Source: Helcococcus ovis
Lineage (GTDB): Bacteria > Bacillota > Clostridia > Tissierellales > Peptoniphilaceae
Length of the DNA: 64,000 nt
Direction: 5' to 3'
NCBI RefSeq assembly: GCF_004524775.2
Contig: NZ_CP119081.1
Span: forward strand, 1,709,425-1,773,424
Of this stretch, positions 7,581 to 15,336 are shown piece after piece. The notes under the pieces were generated by a model. It was given only the letters and a program-made list of their open reading frames with translations, was not told the origin of the DNA and made no database searches. Numbering within the stretch: the first letter of the stretch is position 1; every line of letters begins with the position of its first letter. The position numbers and the translations under genes were made by a program.

Positions 7581-10340
7581 CTAGATTGTATCATTATTTA
7601 TGCTTATTTTCTCTTTGGTTTCATTTGCAGCCTTTCGTATCAAATAATGATTATCTACTAAGCCCTTCTTTATAATATAGTTCTTTTTTGTATTATCTTT
7701 AAAATCTAATTCATAGACACCATATATTATTTCAATTTTAATCTGATATATCTCATTATCCATCATTTTAGATAATTGATTTAATGCTAACTCTTTATAT
7801 TTAGACTTACATAACAATATTATTGTTCTTGTAGCTTGCACTCTTATATCTTTTTCATTATGAGAACTCAAGCCTATTGAATACTGAATAATTGTAGATA
7901 AAACACTATCCTCTAATTTGTCAAAGTCTACATTATACAAAAATGATTTTAAAGTTTCAAATGATTTTATAATTTCTGTTTCTGATTTTTGAGAAAATAT
8001 TGCCATTTTAGAAAGAACATCCGAAAAATCATATTTATTGAAGCATAATTGTAACATCATAAAGCTAAATTCTAAAGTACTTAGAGATGCCTTTTCAAAA
8101 AACATGTCCTCGCGTCCGCACAATACTAATTCTTTATCTTCTATTATTGAGTAAAATGTTAAATCCAATTCTTTTTCATAAGGATATTTGTTCTTCAGGT
8201 AAATGAATAGTTCAATTGCTCTAATCTTGTCTCCAATAGTCTGTTTTTCTTCTCGCAATGTTCTAACAATAGAAGATAATATTGATTTTATATGTTTTGT
8301 ATCTAGCTTTAGTTTATCGAACTCTATAATATTTCTAATTGTTTTATAGGGGTCATCAGCATATCCAATTATAGTTCCATTCTTTCCTTGCTCTTTATTA
8401 CGTTGATTAATTCTTTTAATATACCTATTAATATGCTTGTATGTTTCATCACCTCTGTTATGCTCTATCTCTAGTAAATATTCAGATAAGTAAAAGCTGT
8501 TCATACATTCTTCAATAGTAGTATCTAATAATTCAACATCTATCGTTATATTTTTCCTTAATACTATCAAGTAACTTGAAAGTACATTGCAACCTTTTCT
8601 TATTTCTTCATTCATTATCATATCAATTATCAATTTAAGTACTTTCTCCTGATTGATAGTAGATATTTTTGAATAATTAATTCTACTTAATACTTTTAAT
8701 ATATTATCGAAATATATCCTGAAGTTTTTTTCTATAAGAGTTATGCATACTTCTATAATTTTATTATTATCTATTCTAGATATATTATATATTAAAAATT
8801 CAAAGATATAGCTTGCTATACTTAGAATTCTATTTTCATCTGCAATCCATATATCAACCTCTTTAAATACTTGATATACATATGAAGTGAATAAATCATC
8901 ACCGAAGTAGTAACCATAATGTTTTAAGATCAATAATTTTGAAATAAACCTCTTATGTGGAACTGGGATTAAATTTATTCCTGAAATCATATTCACAATA
9001 TCTGTTGCATTTATCGTATCTGTACTTTGATTATAAGCTCTTATAATTTTTTCTAATTCTTTATCTTTTTGTTCCATTAATAATAATTTAATAAGAAAAA
9101 TGTACATATTATGATCATAATACAAAAAATTTAAGCTTGAAAGTATACTAATCATTCTATCTCTAATTAACAACAGATGTGTTAGAGAACCATAAGTCAT
9201 TGATAATATAAATGAATTAGACACATCATCAAGAATATCATCCACTCCTTCAAAATGTGTTGTATATGGAGAATCTACCTTCTGAGCCATTAACCTTTTA
9301 AGCAGTTTTTGTGATAAACTACCTGTACATCTATCAAGTAATGGATAATATACATTTTCCTGATTTTCTTCCAATAAAGTTTGTGGTTTCATTTCTAACG
9401 AATATTGATTATTTATCTCATCTTGCAAGACAATAATATTTCTCCAATCAATTAAAACATCATTGGAAAGCCAGTTTGGTATTTTATCATTATTAATCGA
9501 TTCATTGTATGCATTTTCTAATTCATTGGCACATTCATCTAATTCATTTGAAAAATATGCTTCTATAGCTCTAACTCTATATGTAATAAAAGACTTCAAG
9601 TAAGATTCATGTCTATTACATAACTCATTTGCTAAACTAGAATAATTAATCGGTATATTTGTATTGTGACCTAATAGATTTGAAAACATTATACTAAGCA
9701 CTTTATCTAATTTAAAATTTAATCTTGAACTTTCTTCTTTTTTTGTATTAAATATTATCTCTTTAGCTACATTTCTCGTCATAGTAAATCCTTGAAAAAG
9801 TTCTTTATCAATAATATAGTTATTACTTATAACGTTTATCTCTTCTGTATCTTCATTAATAGCAAAATCAACGAATTGTTCTCTACAATAGTTTCTATAA
9901 ATATCAACAACATCTCTCATTATTCCAGTATATACTTTTTCAATAAAGTCAGAAAACTCGTGAACTACGTCATATTTTTCTCTAAAGCTATCTCGTATTT
10001 CTAATTGTAGTTGTGTAGGTTCCTTTTTATCTTCATCACAGAAAATATATAATGCCCTCTTTTTTAATTCTCTAGCCCGTTTTTGTTCTTTCAAGACAGC
10101 ATCCGACACATCATCCTTATTATCTATCAAGAACACGCATAAATCCGAGTCATCTAGTTTTGTGATATAACTATCTATTACATGTTGGCTTGATGGCCCT
10201 TGCTCTTCAAATATAAATACTTGAACTATATTTGTTTCTGATAATAAAGATTTTAACGCCTTCCTTACCAAAGTATATCTTCCACCACATTTTGAGCTAA
10301 TAAATACTTTTACTTTATATTCAATGGTACCATCTCTCAT
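7581..10340 (-). CDS. TIR/DUF4062-like domain plus helical-repeat protein (candidate defence protein)
   Basis: A 919-residue protein of unknown function. Residues 8-150 look like a DUF4062/TIR-type Rossmann domain: strand KVKVFISS, a strand-helix region ending DDSDLCVFLIDN (63-74), then a helix with an acidic residue KEQKRARELKKR (Glu85) placed like the catalytic Glu of TIR NADases, and strand RALYIFCDED. The remaining ~750 residues are helical. The last ~100 (DIRVQATRTIILLC..., NHYLIRKAANETKEK) look like HEAT-type repeats. No P-loop is visible, so it is not a classic STAND ATPase. An effector domain fused to a long superhelical sensor is the layout of many single-gene anti-phage proteins. 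The start at 10340 has AAAGGGG about 10 bases upstream. It lies among mobile-element debris. Confidence 0.6.
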   Translation of the reverse strand: MRDGTIEYKVKVFISSKCGGRYTLVRKALKSLLSETNIVQVFIFEEQGPSSQHVIDSYITKLDDSDLCVFLIDNKDDVSDAVLKEQKRARELKKRALYIFCDEDKKEPTQLQLEIRDSFREKYDVVHEFSDFIEKVYTGIMRDVVDIYRNYCREQFVDFAINEDTEEINVISNNYIIDKELFQGFTMTRNVAKEIIFNTKKEESSRLNFKLDKVLSIMFSNLLGHNTNIPINYSSLANELCNRHESYLKSFITYRVRAIEAYFSNELDECANELENAYNESINNDKIPNWLSNDVLIDWRNIIVLQDEINNQYSLEMKPQTLLEENQENVYYPLLDRCTGSLSQKLLKRLMAQKVDSPYTTHFEGVDDILDDVSNSFILSMTYGSLTHLLLIRDRMISILSSLNFLYYDHNMYIFLIKLLLMEQKDKELEKIIRAYNQSTDTINATDIVNMISGINLIPVPHKRFISKLLILKHYGYYFGDDLFTSYVYQVFKEVDIWIADENRILSIASYIFEFLIYNISRIDNNKIIEVCITLIEKNFRIYFDNILKVLSRINYSKISTINQEKVLKLIIDMIMNEEIRKGCNVLSSYLIVLRKNITIDVELLDTTIEECMNSFYLSEYLLEIEHNRGDETYKHINRYIKRINQRNKEQGKNGTIIGYADDPYKTIRNIIEFDKLKLDTKHIKSILSSIVRTLREEKQTIGDKIRAIELFIYLKNKYPYEKELDLTFYSIIEDKELVLCGREDMFFEKASLSTLEFSFMMLQLCFNKYDFSDVLSKMAIFSQKSETEIIKSFETLKSFLYNVDFDKLEDSVLSTIIQYSIGLSSHNEKDIRVQATRTIILLCKSKYKELALNQLSKMMDNEIYQIKIEIIYGVYELDFKDNTKKNYIIKKGLVDNHYLIRKAANETKEKISINNDTI

Positions 10341-10598
10341 CTTTCAATATCCCCTTTAATCTTGCGTATATAACATAATAAATAAGCATATTATTATCTT
10401 ATCATTGTTCCCTTTATTTATGAATTCGTTCAAAGATTTCCCTTTTGATAAATTATATGTAAGCATAGTGGTATCCCCGCACCATGTAAAGTGAAGTCAT
10501 CAAAATCATGTTTAATGCATTGACTGATACGCAACACATTGCCACCCCTATTTAACAAATCATATATAACTCATTTATTCATTTAACCATTCAAGATA
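10341..10598. other. Intergenic stretch with small coding-like fragments
   Basis: Between the 919-residue gene and the XRE gene there is no intact gene. The minus strand opens MLTYNLSKGKSLNEF from an ATG near 10464, which faintly resembles MocR-type regulator N-termini, but it stops after about 35 codons. An overlapping frame reads GGNVLRISQCIKHDFDDF and onward without a start. Both may be debris of lost genes. Confidence 0.25.
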
Positions 10599-10811
10599 TT
10601 AATTTTCTTTCTTAATACACTCTACTATTTCTTCAATACTACAGTCTAAAGCATTACAAATTCTAAGCAAGACATCAGTAGTTACATTTTGCCCATTCTT
10701 CATTTTGTAAAATGTACTTTTACCCACTTTTGCCTTTTCCATCAATTCATTATTTGTCATATCTAAATCAATTAGTTTTTTGAACAATCTTTTATAACTA
10801 AAAACCCTCAT
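10599..10811 (-). CDS. Small XRE/Cro-type helix-turn-helix regulator
   Basis: A 70-residue protein made almost entirely of a Cro/C1-type DNA-binding domain: FKKLIDLDMTNNELMEKAKV, then GKSTFYKMKNGQNVTTDVLL and RICNALDCSIEEIVE. This is the YozG/HTH_26 kind common in phages and conjugative elements. GGAGG lies 6 bases before the ATG, which supports translation. It is upstream of the 919-residue candidate defence gene on the same strand with about 260 bases between, so it could control that gene, or may be a leftover of the mobile element. Confidence 0.85.
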   Translation of the reverse strand: MRVFSYKRLFKKLIDLDMTNNELMEKAKVGKSTFYKMKNGQNVTTDVLLRICNALDCSIEEIVECIKKEN

Positions 10812-10909
10812 TCTTATCCTCCGTTCAAGAAACCTAAATTTAATATATTATACCATAAAATACACTTTTTTTCATAAATATGTTCTCTTTAATCGAACTC
10901 GCGCAAGAA

Positions 10910-10940
10910 AAAGACGATAGTTTTTTTCTCTATCGTCTTT
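10910..10940 (-). terminator. Rho-independent terminator
   Basis: Perfect 11-bp inverted repeat AAAGACGATAG (10910-10920) and CTATCGTCTTT (10930-10940), 24 bases past the stop of the 94-residue membrane protein gene. On the minus strand a TTTTTC run follows the stem. Confidence 0.8.
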
Positions 10941-10963
10941 GGTAACCATTTTTATAAAATTTT

Positions 10964-11248
10964 TTAGATTGATTTTATTGCTTCATTGATTCCTTGAAGA
11001 AATGCTATAACTGCTGCTCCAACCATCGGTATTCCGTATGGGCTTAACAGGAATCCTAATACCAATGCCTCAATGCCAAGCGATATATCTTTTTGCATAA
11101 ATGAGCCTATTGCAGCAACTATACACATTAGCATTAAGAAATACAGAATAGTTGTTCCTATGCCGAGCAGGAATGTTAGAAAGGCTGTGAGGATACTAAG
11201 TAGCAAGCTGAATGGAAACAAGATTATTTTTATTATCCATCTCATCAT
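10964..11248 (-). CDS. Small membrane protein of conjugative elements (CD1845-like)
   Basis: A 94-residue, strongly hydrophobic protein with about three membrane segments: an N-terminal hydrophobic block, FLMLMCIVAAIGSF and LGFLLSPYGIPMVGAAVIAF, ending in INEAIKSI. This pattern, including LISPFGIP-like wording, matches the small CD1845-type proteins carried by Tn1549/CTn-like integrative conjugative elements. Its function is unknown. A GAGGAA ribosome site lies inside the end of the upstream small frame, as in an element operon. It lies about 160 bases from the 3' end of rlmD, a known insertion site for such elements. Confidence 0.6.
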   Translation of the reverse strand: MMRWIIKIILFPFSLLLSILTAFLTFLLGIGTTILYFLMLMCIVAAIGSFMQKDISLGIEALVLGFLLSPYGIPMVGAAVIAFLQGINEAIKSI

Positions 11249-11251
11249 TTC

Positions 11252-11440
11252 TTATTCCTCACTTCCCAATTCACCCTTTGTATCTCCACACACCATATCA
11301 ATGCAAACATAAACATCAATATAATTTTTTAGGACTTTTTTTCTTCCTCCATCGCCATCTTCATTAAAGACATAATGCTTGTAAAACTGCTTAAAATGCA
11401 GGATTTTCACGATTTCACTCTTTGTATCAACGCTATGCAC
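11252..11440 (-). pseudogene. Junction frame at the element/rlmD boundary, probably a fragment
   Basis: A 62-residue frame starting with GTG inside the rlmD 3' end and running into the flanking DNA, ending KNYIDVYVCIDMVCGDTKGE before LGSEE. The first ~12 residues are merely the rlmD 3' end in another frame. The remainder (from about 11405) reads as the tail of a gene whose stop region holds the ribosome site of the next small gene, suggesting a true gene end from the inserted element. No family is recognised. Confidence 0.35.
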
Positions 11441-12765
11441 TCCACATGCATAGTCCTCGGAAATTGATCAAAGCATTCTATCTTTTCGATTTTATATCCG
11501 CCATCCATAAATAGTTTTAAGTCTTCGACTTGGGTTTGTGGATTGCATGAGATGTAAACAATTGTTGGTGCGTTCATTTGGCAGATTTTTGAGATGGCAT
11601 CTGCATGGATTCCACTTCTTGGTGGATCTAATACCACGATGTCTGGATTATCAGTTAAATTGTCTATTTCGGCTAATACATCATTTACTCTGAAGTCAAG
11701 GTTTGATAAGTTGTTGATTTCCGCATTTTCTTTGGCTTTGATCACTGCTTCTTCTACGATTTCGACTCCGATTACTTTTTTTGCTTTTTTAGCAAAGATT
11801 TGCGAAATTGTTCCCGTGCCGCAATATAGGTCGTAAACTGTCTTGTTATCTATTTCTCCGGCGAAGTCTACCGCTCTATTGTATAAATTTTCAGCCCCTT
11901 TTGGATTTGGTTGGAAAAATGAAAATGGACTTATATTGAAAATTAATCCATTAATTTTTTCTGTTAAATGCTCTTCTCCCCAAATTTTCGTAATTGTATC
12001 GGGCTTGATTGCATCAGAAATTGAATCTGAAATTGTGTGGTAAAATGAAGTTATTTTTCCTTCAATATTCATACTTTGGAAGCCTGAAATGAAGTCATCA
12101 AAAATTTCTTGAGTAAGCTTATCAGTTGTTGCTGTTACAAGATTTAGCATGAATGCTTTTTGATAAAATGAATATCTTATTACAAAAAACTTTAAAAATC
12201 CATGATGTGAAACTTTATGGTAAAAATCAAATTCATATTTTCTAAAGAAATTTTGTGTGTATTCTCGTATTACTTCAAAATCAGTGTGCGATATTTGACA
12301 TCCTCCATCTTCAACTATTTCATAAAAACAACCGACTTTATGCATTCCTAATGTCAATGGTCCATGCTTAACCTCATCACCAAATGTATATTCCATTTTG
12401 TTTCTGTAGGAAGAAATTATTGGAGATGGATTTATTTTTATATTTTCATTCCAATGAATTTCACTATATAGCTCATTAATCATCTCTTCTTTAATTTCTA
12501 ACTCTTTTTGATAATCAACATTTTGAAATTTGCATCCACTGCAATTGTTTGGGTTTTCACAGATATTATTGATTTCAAGTGGTGATTTTTCAACTATTTC
12601 AATTAGTTTCGCTTTATTAAAACCAGCTTTAAGTTTTCCACCTTTAAGCATAACTGTTTGTCCTAAAATTCCACCTTTAAATCTATATTGTTTTCCATTC
12701 TCCCCATATGCGATTGAGTAGTTTGGATAAACCATTTTTGTAATTTTCGCTTTAACTAATGCCAT
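11407..12765 (-). CDS. rlmD: 23S rRNA (uracil-C5)-methyltransferase, RumA/RlmD/RlmCD family
   Basis: SAM-dependent enzyme that makes 5-methyluridine in 23S rRNA (U1939 and/or U747 in homologues). The 452-residue length fits. It has an N-terminal TRAM-like barrel (1-65), a CENPNNCSGC iron-sulfur motif near residue 88 with a further Cys in DGGCQIS, the SAM motif VYDLYCGTGTISQIFAK near residue 310, VLDPPRSGIH near 385, and the catalytic YISCNP near 405. It is one base from the upstream Spx-like gene. Its 3' end, encoding PRTMHVECIALIQ, is a recurrent integration site for conjugative elements, and mobile-element remnants follow it here. Confidence 0.9.
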   Translation of the reverse strand: MALVKAKITKMVYPNYSIAYGENGKQYRFKGGILGQTVMLKGGKLKAGFNKAKLIEIVEKSPLEINNICENPNNCSGCKFQNVDYQKELEIKEEMINELYSEIHWNENIKINPSPIISSYRNKMEYTFGDEVKHGPLTLGMHKVGCFYEIVEDGGCQISHTDFEVIREYTQNFFRKYEFDFYHKVSHHGFLKFFVIRYSFYQKAFMLNLVTATTDKLTQEIFDDFISGFQSMNIEGKITSFYHTISDSISDAIKPDTITKIWGEEHLTEKINGLIFNISPFSFFQPNPKGAENLYNRAVDFAGEIDNKTVYDLYCGTGTISQIFAKKAKKVIGVEIVEEAVIKAKENAEINNLSNLDFRVNDVLAEIDNLTDNPDIVVLDPPRSGIHADAISKICQMNAPTIVYISCNPQTQVEDLKLFMDGGYKIEKIECFDQFPRTMHVECIALIQRVKS

Positions 12766-12766
12766 C

Positions 12767-13117
12767 TTATTCTAATTCCTCTATATATTTTTTAACTTCC
12801 GGCCCAACTAAAATTTTATCCTCTTCAAGTAAAATTGGTCTTTTCACAAGCATTCCATTTGTGGATAATATCTCATATTTTTCATCTAAAGTCATATCAT
12901 TTAATTTATCTTTGATTTTATTTTCTTTGTAAATTGTACCACTCGTATTGAAGAATTTTTTTATATCTAATCCAGATTTTTCGTGCCACAACTTTAACTC
13001 TTCTTTTGACGGATTTTCAGTATCAATATTTCTGTATTTGTACTGAATATTTTTTTCTTTTAACATTTTTTCAACAGCCTTACAAGTGCTGCATTTTTTA
13101 TAGCAAATAAGTTTCAT
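12767..13117 (-). CDS. Spx/MgsR/ArsC-like thioredoxin-fold protein
   Basis: A 116-residue protein of the ArsC/Spx family with the N-terminal redox motif CSTCKA at residues 9-14. The WHEKSGLDIKKFFNTSG segment and KRPILLEEDKILVG near the end are typical of the YffB/Spx/MgsR branch. Members act as redox-sensitive RNA polymerase partners or as uncharacterised reductases. The Spx-type Arg that contacts the polymerase alpha subunit cannot be assigned with certainty, so I cannot choose between regulator and enzyme. It overlaps or nearly touches rlmD, so the two are probably cotranscribed. Confidence 0.82.
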   Translation of the reverse strand: MKLICYKKCSTCKAVEKMLKEKNIQYKYRNIDTENPSKEELKLWHEKSGLDIKKFFNTSGTIYKENKIKDKLNDMTLDEKYEILSTNGMLVKRPILLEEDKILVGPEVKKYIEELE

Positions 13118-13201
13118 TTTATTCTCCTGTCTTGTTTTATTCTATTATATCAAAATTAAATTTTTATGTCGCTGTTATAAAATGTTACTTATAAAAATAT
13201 G

Positions 13202-13237
13202 GGATGTTGCAATAATAATTAGTTATTTGCAACATCC
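13202..13237. terminator. Hairpin GGATGTTGCAA / TTGCAACATCC
   Basis: Perfect 11-bp arms at 13202-13212 and 13227-13237, about 90 bases upstream of the Spx-like gene start and inside the MITE-like element. A CTCTTTTATTT tract on the plus strand follows. It belongs to the TGTTGCAA palindrome family seen elsewhere. It may act as a terminator, although the minus-strand gene trmB lies about 400 bases upstream of it. Confidence 0.45.
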
Positions 13238-13334
13238 TCTTTTATTTATATTTCCAATTCATATATATGTTTTATTAATAAGAATTGCTGTTATTACCTT
13301 GATTTTTCATTTCTTTTTATGATTTTCACTTTTA

Positions 13335-13547
13335 GAATGGTATAAATTTTATTACTCAATCCATTCCATTGTAAGTTTAGTTCTTTTGAATGGTATAAAA
13401 TCCCTTATTAAAATCTATTCTTTTTTTATTAATGTTAAATTGAATAGTATAAATCTTATTTTCTTATCAATTCCTTTTTCTATTATTTAGTTTGGAATGG
13501 TACTTTTATATATTTTTAATCCATTTTTTTACTATTAAATTGAATGG
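13335..13547. repeat. Degenerate ~53-bp tandem repeat with alternating GAATGG / CCATTC
   Basis: GAATGG (once GAATAG) followed by TATAAAT-like sequence occurs at 13335, 13388, 13442, 13495 and 13542, spaced 53, 54, 53 and 47 bases. In the first four units a CCATTC-like complement (CCATTC, CTATTC, CAATTC, CCATTT) sits 26-27 bases after it. The array therefore alternates inverted half-sites about every 26 bases. The sequence between them is not conserved enough to be a simple duplication. Confidence 0.6.
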
Positions 13548-13628
13548 TATATCTAAAATTACAATGTAAAAAGACTATTAAAAAATAAAATTCTTAATTA
13601 TTTGCAACAGCCCTTATTTTTTCTATAA

Positions 13629-14264
13629 TCACACAGATTTTACTCTTGCATAACAGATTGGAACTCCCATTCCTCGCCATTTTCTTTCGTATTCTGTAAC
13701 AATATTATCTGACTTATCCTCTAATTTTAGATCAAATGAGTGTTCTAAAATTTCAAAACCACATTCCTTAAAATATTCCAAACTATCTTCAAAAAATGGC
13801 CTATCATCTGTCTTAAACTCGATTTCCCCACCATTCTTAAGAATTTCTTTATAAATTTTCAGATGCCTTGGATGAGTAAGTCTTCTCTTATGTTGTTTTT
13901 TCTTTGGCCATGGATTTGAAAAGTTTATATAAATTTTTGAAATTTCATCTTCATTAAAATGATCTCCCAAATATTCTGCAAAACCTCTAATTGCTCTAAT
14001 ATTTCTAACTCCTTTTTCTAAAAATAATCTTCCTGCATAAACTAAAATATTTGCATCCATTTCTATTGCAACAAAGTTGATGTCTGGATTTTGTTCTGCT
14101 AATGTTGCTACAAATCCACCTCTTCCAGCTCCAATTTCCAAATGAATGGGATTGGTATTTTCAAAAATTTCATTCCATCTTCCATTATTATTTTTAGGAT
14201 CAAAATATACTAAATCATTTTCTTGCAATTCCGGTATTGCAAATTTCTTAAACCTTATTCTCAT
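13629..14264 (-). CDS. trmB: tRNA (guanine-N7)-methyltransferase
   Basis: Makes m7G46 in the variable loop of tRNAs using SAM. The 211 residues match the family length. The SAM-binding LEIGAGRGGFVATLA is near residue 41, the family motif INFSNPWPKKKQHKRRLTHP near residue 112, and EFKTDDRPFFEDSL near residue 148. Start at 14264 preceded by GAGGAATT. It stands alone, between the trehalose remnant and the repeat element. Confidence 0.93.
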   Translation of the reverse strand: MRIRFKKFAIPELQENDLVYFDPKNNNGRWNEIFENTNPIHLEIGAGRGGFVATLAEQNPDINFVAIEMDANILVYAGRLFLEKGVRNIRAIRGFAEYLGDHFNEDEISKIYINFSNPWPKKKQHKRRLTHPRHLKIYKEILKNGGEIEFKTDDRPFFEDSLEYFKECGFEILEHSFDLKLEDKSDNIVTEYERKWRGMGVPICYARVKSV

Positions 14265-14327
14265 AATTCCTCTTTTATTGTTATTTACTTATATTAGTAT
14301 ATCAAAAACATAATATTTTATAAATGT

Positions 14328-14362
14328 AAAAAAGATGACTTCAAAAAGAAATCATCTCTTTT
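14328..14362 (-). terminator. Terminator of the trehalose locus
   Basis: GATGA (14334-14338) pairs with TCATC (14352-14356), extended by A/T pairs on both sides, immediately past the stop at 14364. The minus strand continues with a T run. Confidence 0.6.
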
Positions 14363-14363
14363 A

Positions 14364-15248
14364 TTATTTTTTCAAAACCACTGCCTGATAAGGTCTTAAA
14401 TTTTCAATATCAAAATTATCATAATTATTTATTAAAATTTCACTATCTTTGTATTTTTCTATTATCTCTTTTGAGATATCTAGATTTTCTGAAAAATCTT
14501 TAAAATTCAATATTACTAAAATTTCTTCATTTTCTGATATTCTCTCAAAAACATAGCTTTGATAAATAGAATTAACTTTCTTGTATCTTCCTTCAGAAAT
14601 TGCTTTAAAATTTTTTCTTAATTTAATTAATTTTTGATAATACTTAAAAATTGATTTTTCAACGTTTTTATCTTTATCATAATAATTACTTACATTTCCA
14701 AAACCAAGCCATGGTTTAGTTTCAGAAAATCCGTAATTAACAGAATTTTCTTCCCATGCTATTGGTGTTCTGCCATTATCTCTTGATCTTTCTGAAATAA
14801 CATGAAGAGCTTCTTTTTCTGACATTCCTTCTTCTAGAAGAATATTAAAATAGTTTTTGCTTTCAACATCAAGATATTCATCAATTGTTGAATATCTTGG
14901 ATTTGTAGTCCCTATTTCTTCACCTTGATAAATGTATGGAGTCCCTCTCATCATATGAGTAAGTGTACCCAACAAAGTTGCTGATTCATAGTGATAATTT
15001 TTATCATCACAAAATCTTGAAATCGCTCTTGGTTGATCGTGATTATTTAAAAACCAGGCTGACCAACCACCTTTTTCTTGCATCTCTGTTTGCCATGTAT
15101 CGAATAATTCAATTTTACTTACATCTGCTTTAGATTCGTCTTTCAATACAAATCTCATTCTTGTTACACAATGGCTAACTGATTTTATATTTTCTTTTCC
15201 ACCTATACATTCTAATAATTTTTTAGAATCTTCACTATACTTTCCCAT
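14364..15248 (-). pseudogene. treP-treC deletion fusion: trehalose EIIB start joined to the end of trehalose-6-phosphate hydrolase
   Basis: Residues 1-47 (MGKYSEDSKKLLECIGGKEN and onward) are the start of the EIIB domain of a trehalose PTS permease, with the phosphorylated Cys in VSHCVTRMRF. From about residue 48 the protein is the second half of a GH13 trehalose-6-phosphate hydrolase (GGWSAWFLNNHDQPRAISRF, YIYQGEEIGTTNPRYSTIDE, then C-terminal domain). The EIIC region, most of treP and the first half of treC, with two of three GH13 catalytic acids, are gone; only the NHDQP Asp is left. The join at about 15107 is in frame, so 294 residues are still open. An AGGAGG site 5 bases before the ATG at 15248 sets the start. 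Neither transport nor hydrolysis can work. Confidence 0.82.
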
Positions 15249-15261
15249 ATTCCCCTCCTTT

Positions 15262-15318
15262 AACATGTACGTACTAGTATGTTAGCTGAATAATATCACA
15301 ATAAGAAGGTTTTAGCAA
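15262..15318 (-). promoter_or_regulatory. Promoter and candidate TreR operator of the trehalose locus
   Basis: On the minus strand a -35 box TTGCTA (15313-15318), a 17-base spacer and a -10 box TATTAT (15290-15295) form a good sigma-A promoter. Just downstream (15262-15283) lies an inverted repeat with half-sites AACAT...ATGTT, a plausible TreR operator. It overlaps the transcription start region, as expected for a repressor. The promoter therefore survived the deletion that destroyed the structural genes. Confidence 0.65.
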
Positions 15319-15336
15319 TATGAAATCCTTTGTATT

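Larger units (their letters stand above)
13170..13613. repeat. MITE-like element bounded by GCTGTT-type ends
   Basis: This gene-free gap starts with GCTGTTATAAAATG (about 13171) and ends with TTATTTGCAACAGCCC (about 13598-13613). These are imperfect inverted versions of the palindrome arm found at several other gene ends in the window. Inside are a hairpin (13202-13237) and a five-unit repeat (13335-13547). No open frame of note is present, so the layout suggests a non-autonomous transposable element or its remains. No target duplication could be established by eye. Confidence 0.45.

Noticed and set aside
10400..10464. MocR/PdxR-like regulator gene (start MLTYNLSKGK)
   Set aside because: Stops after about 35 codons and similarity covers only ten residues; kept only as possible debris.
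13335..13547. Small CRISPR array
   Set aside because: Conserved part is only 6-13 bases and contains changes, and inverted half-sites alternate; no cas genes are present. A CRISPR repeat would be longer and near-identical.
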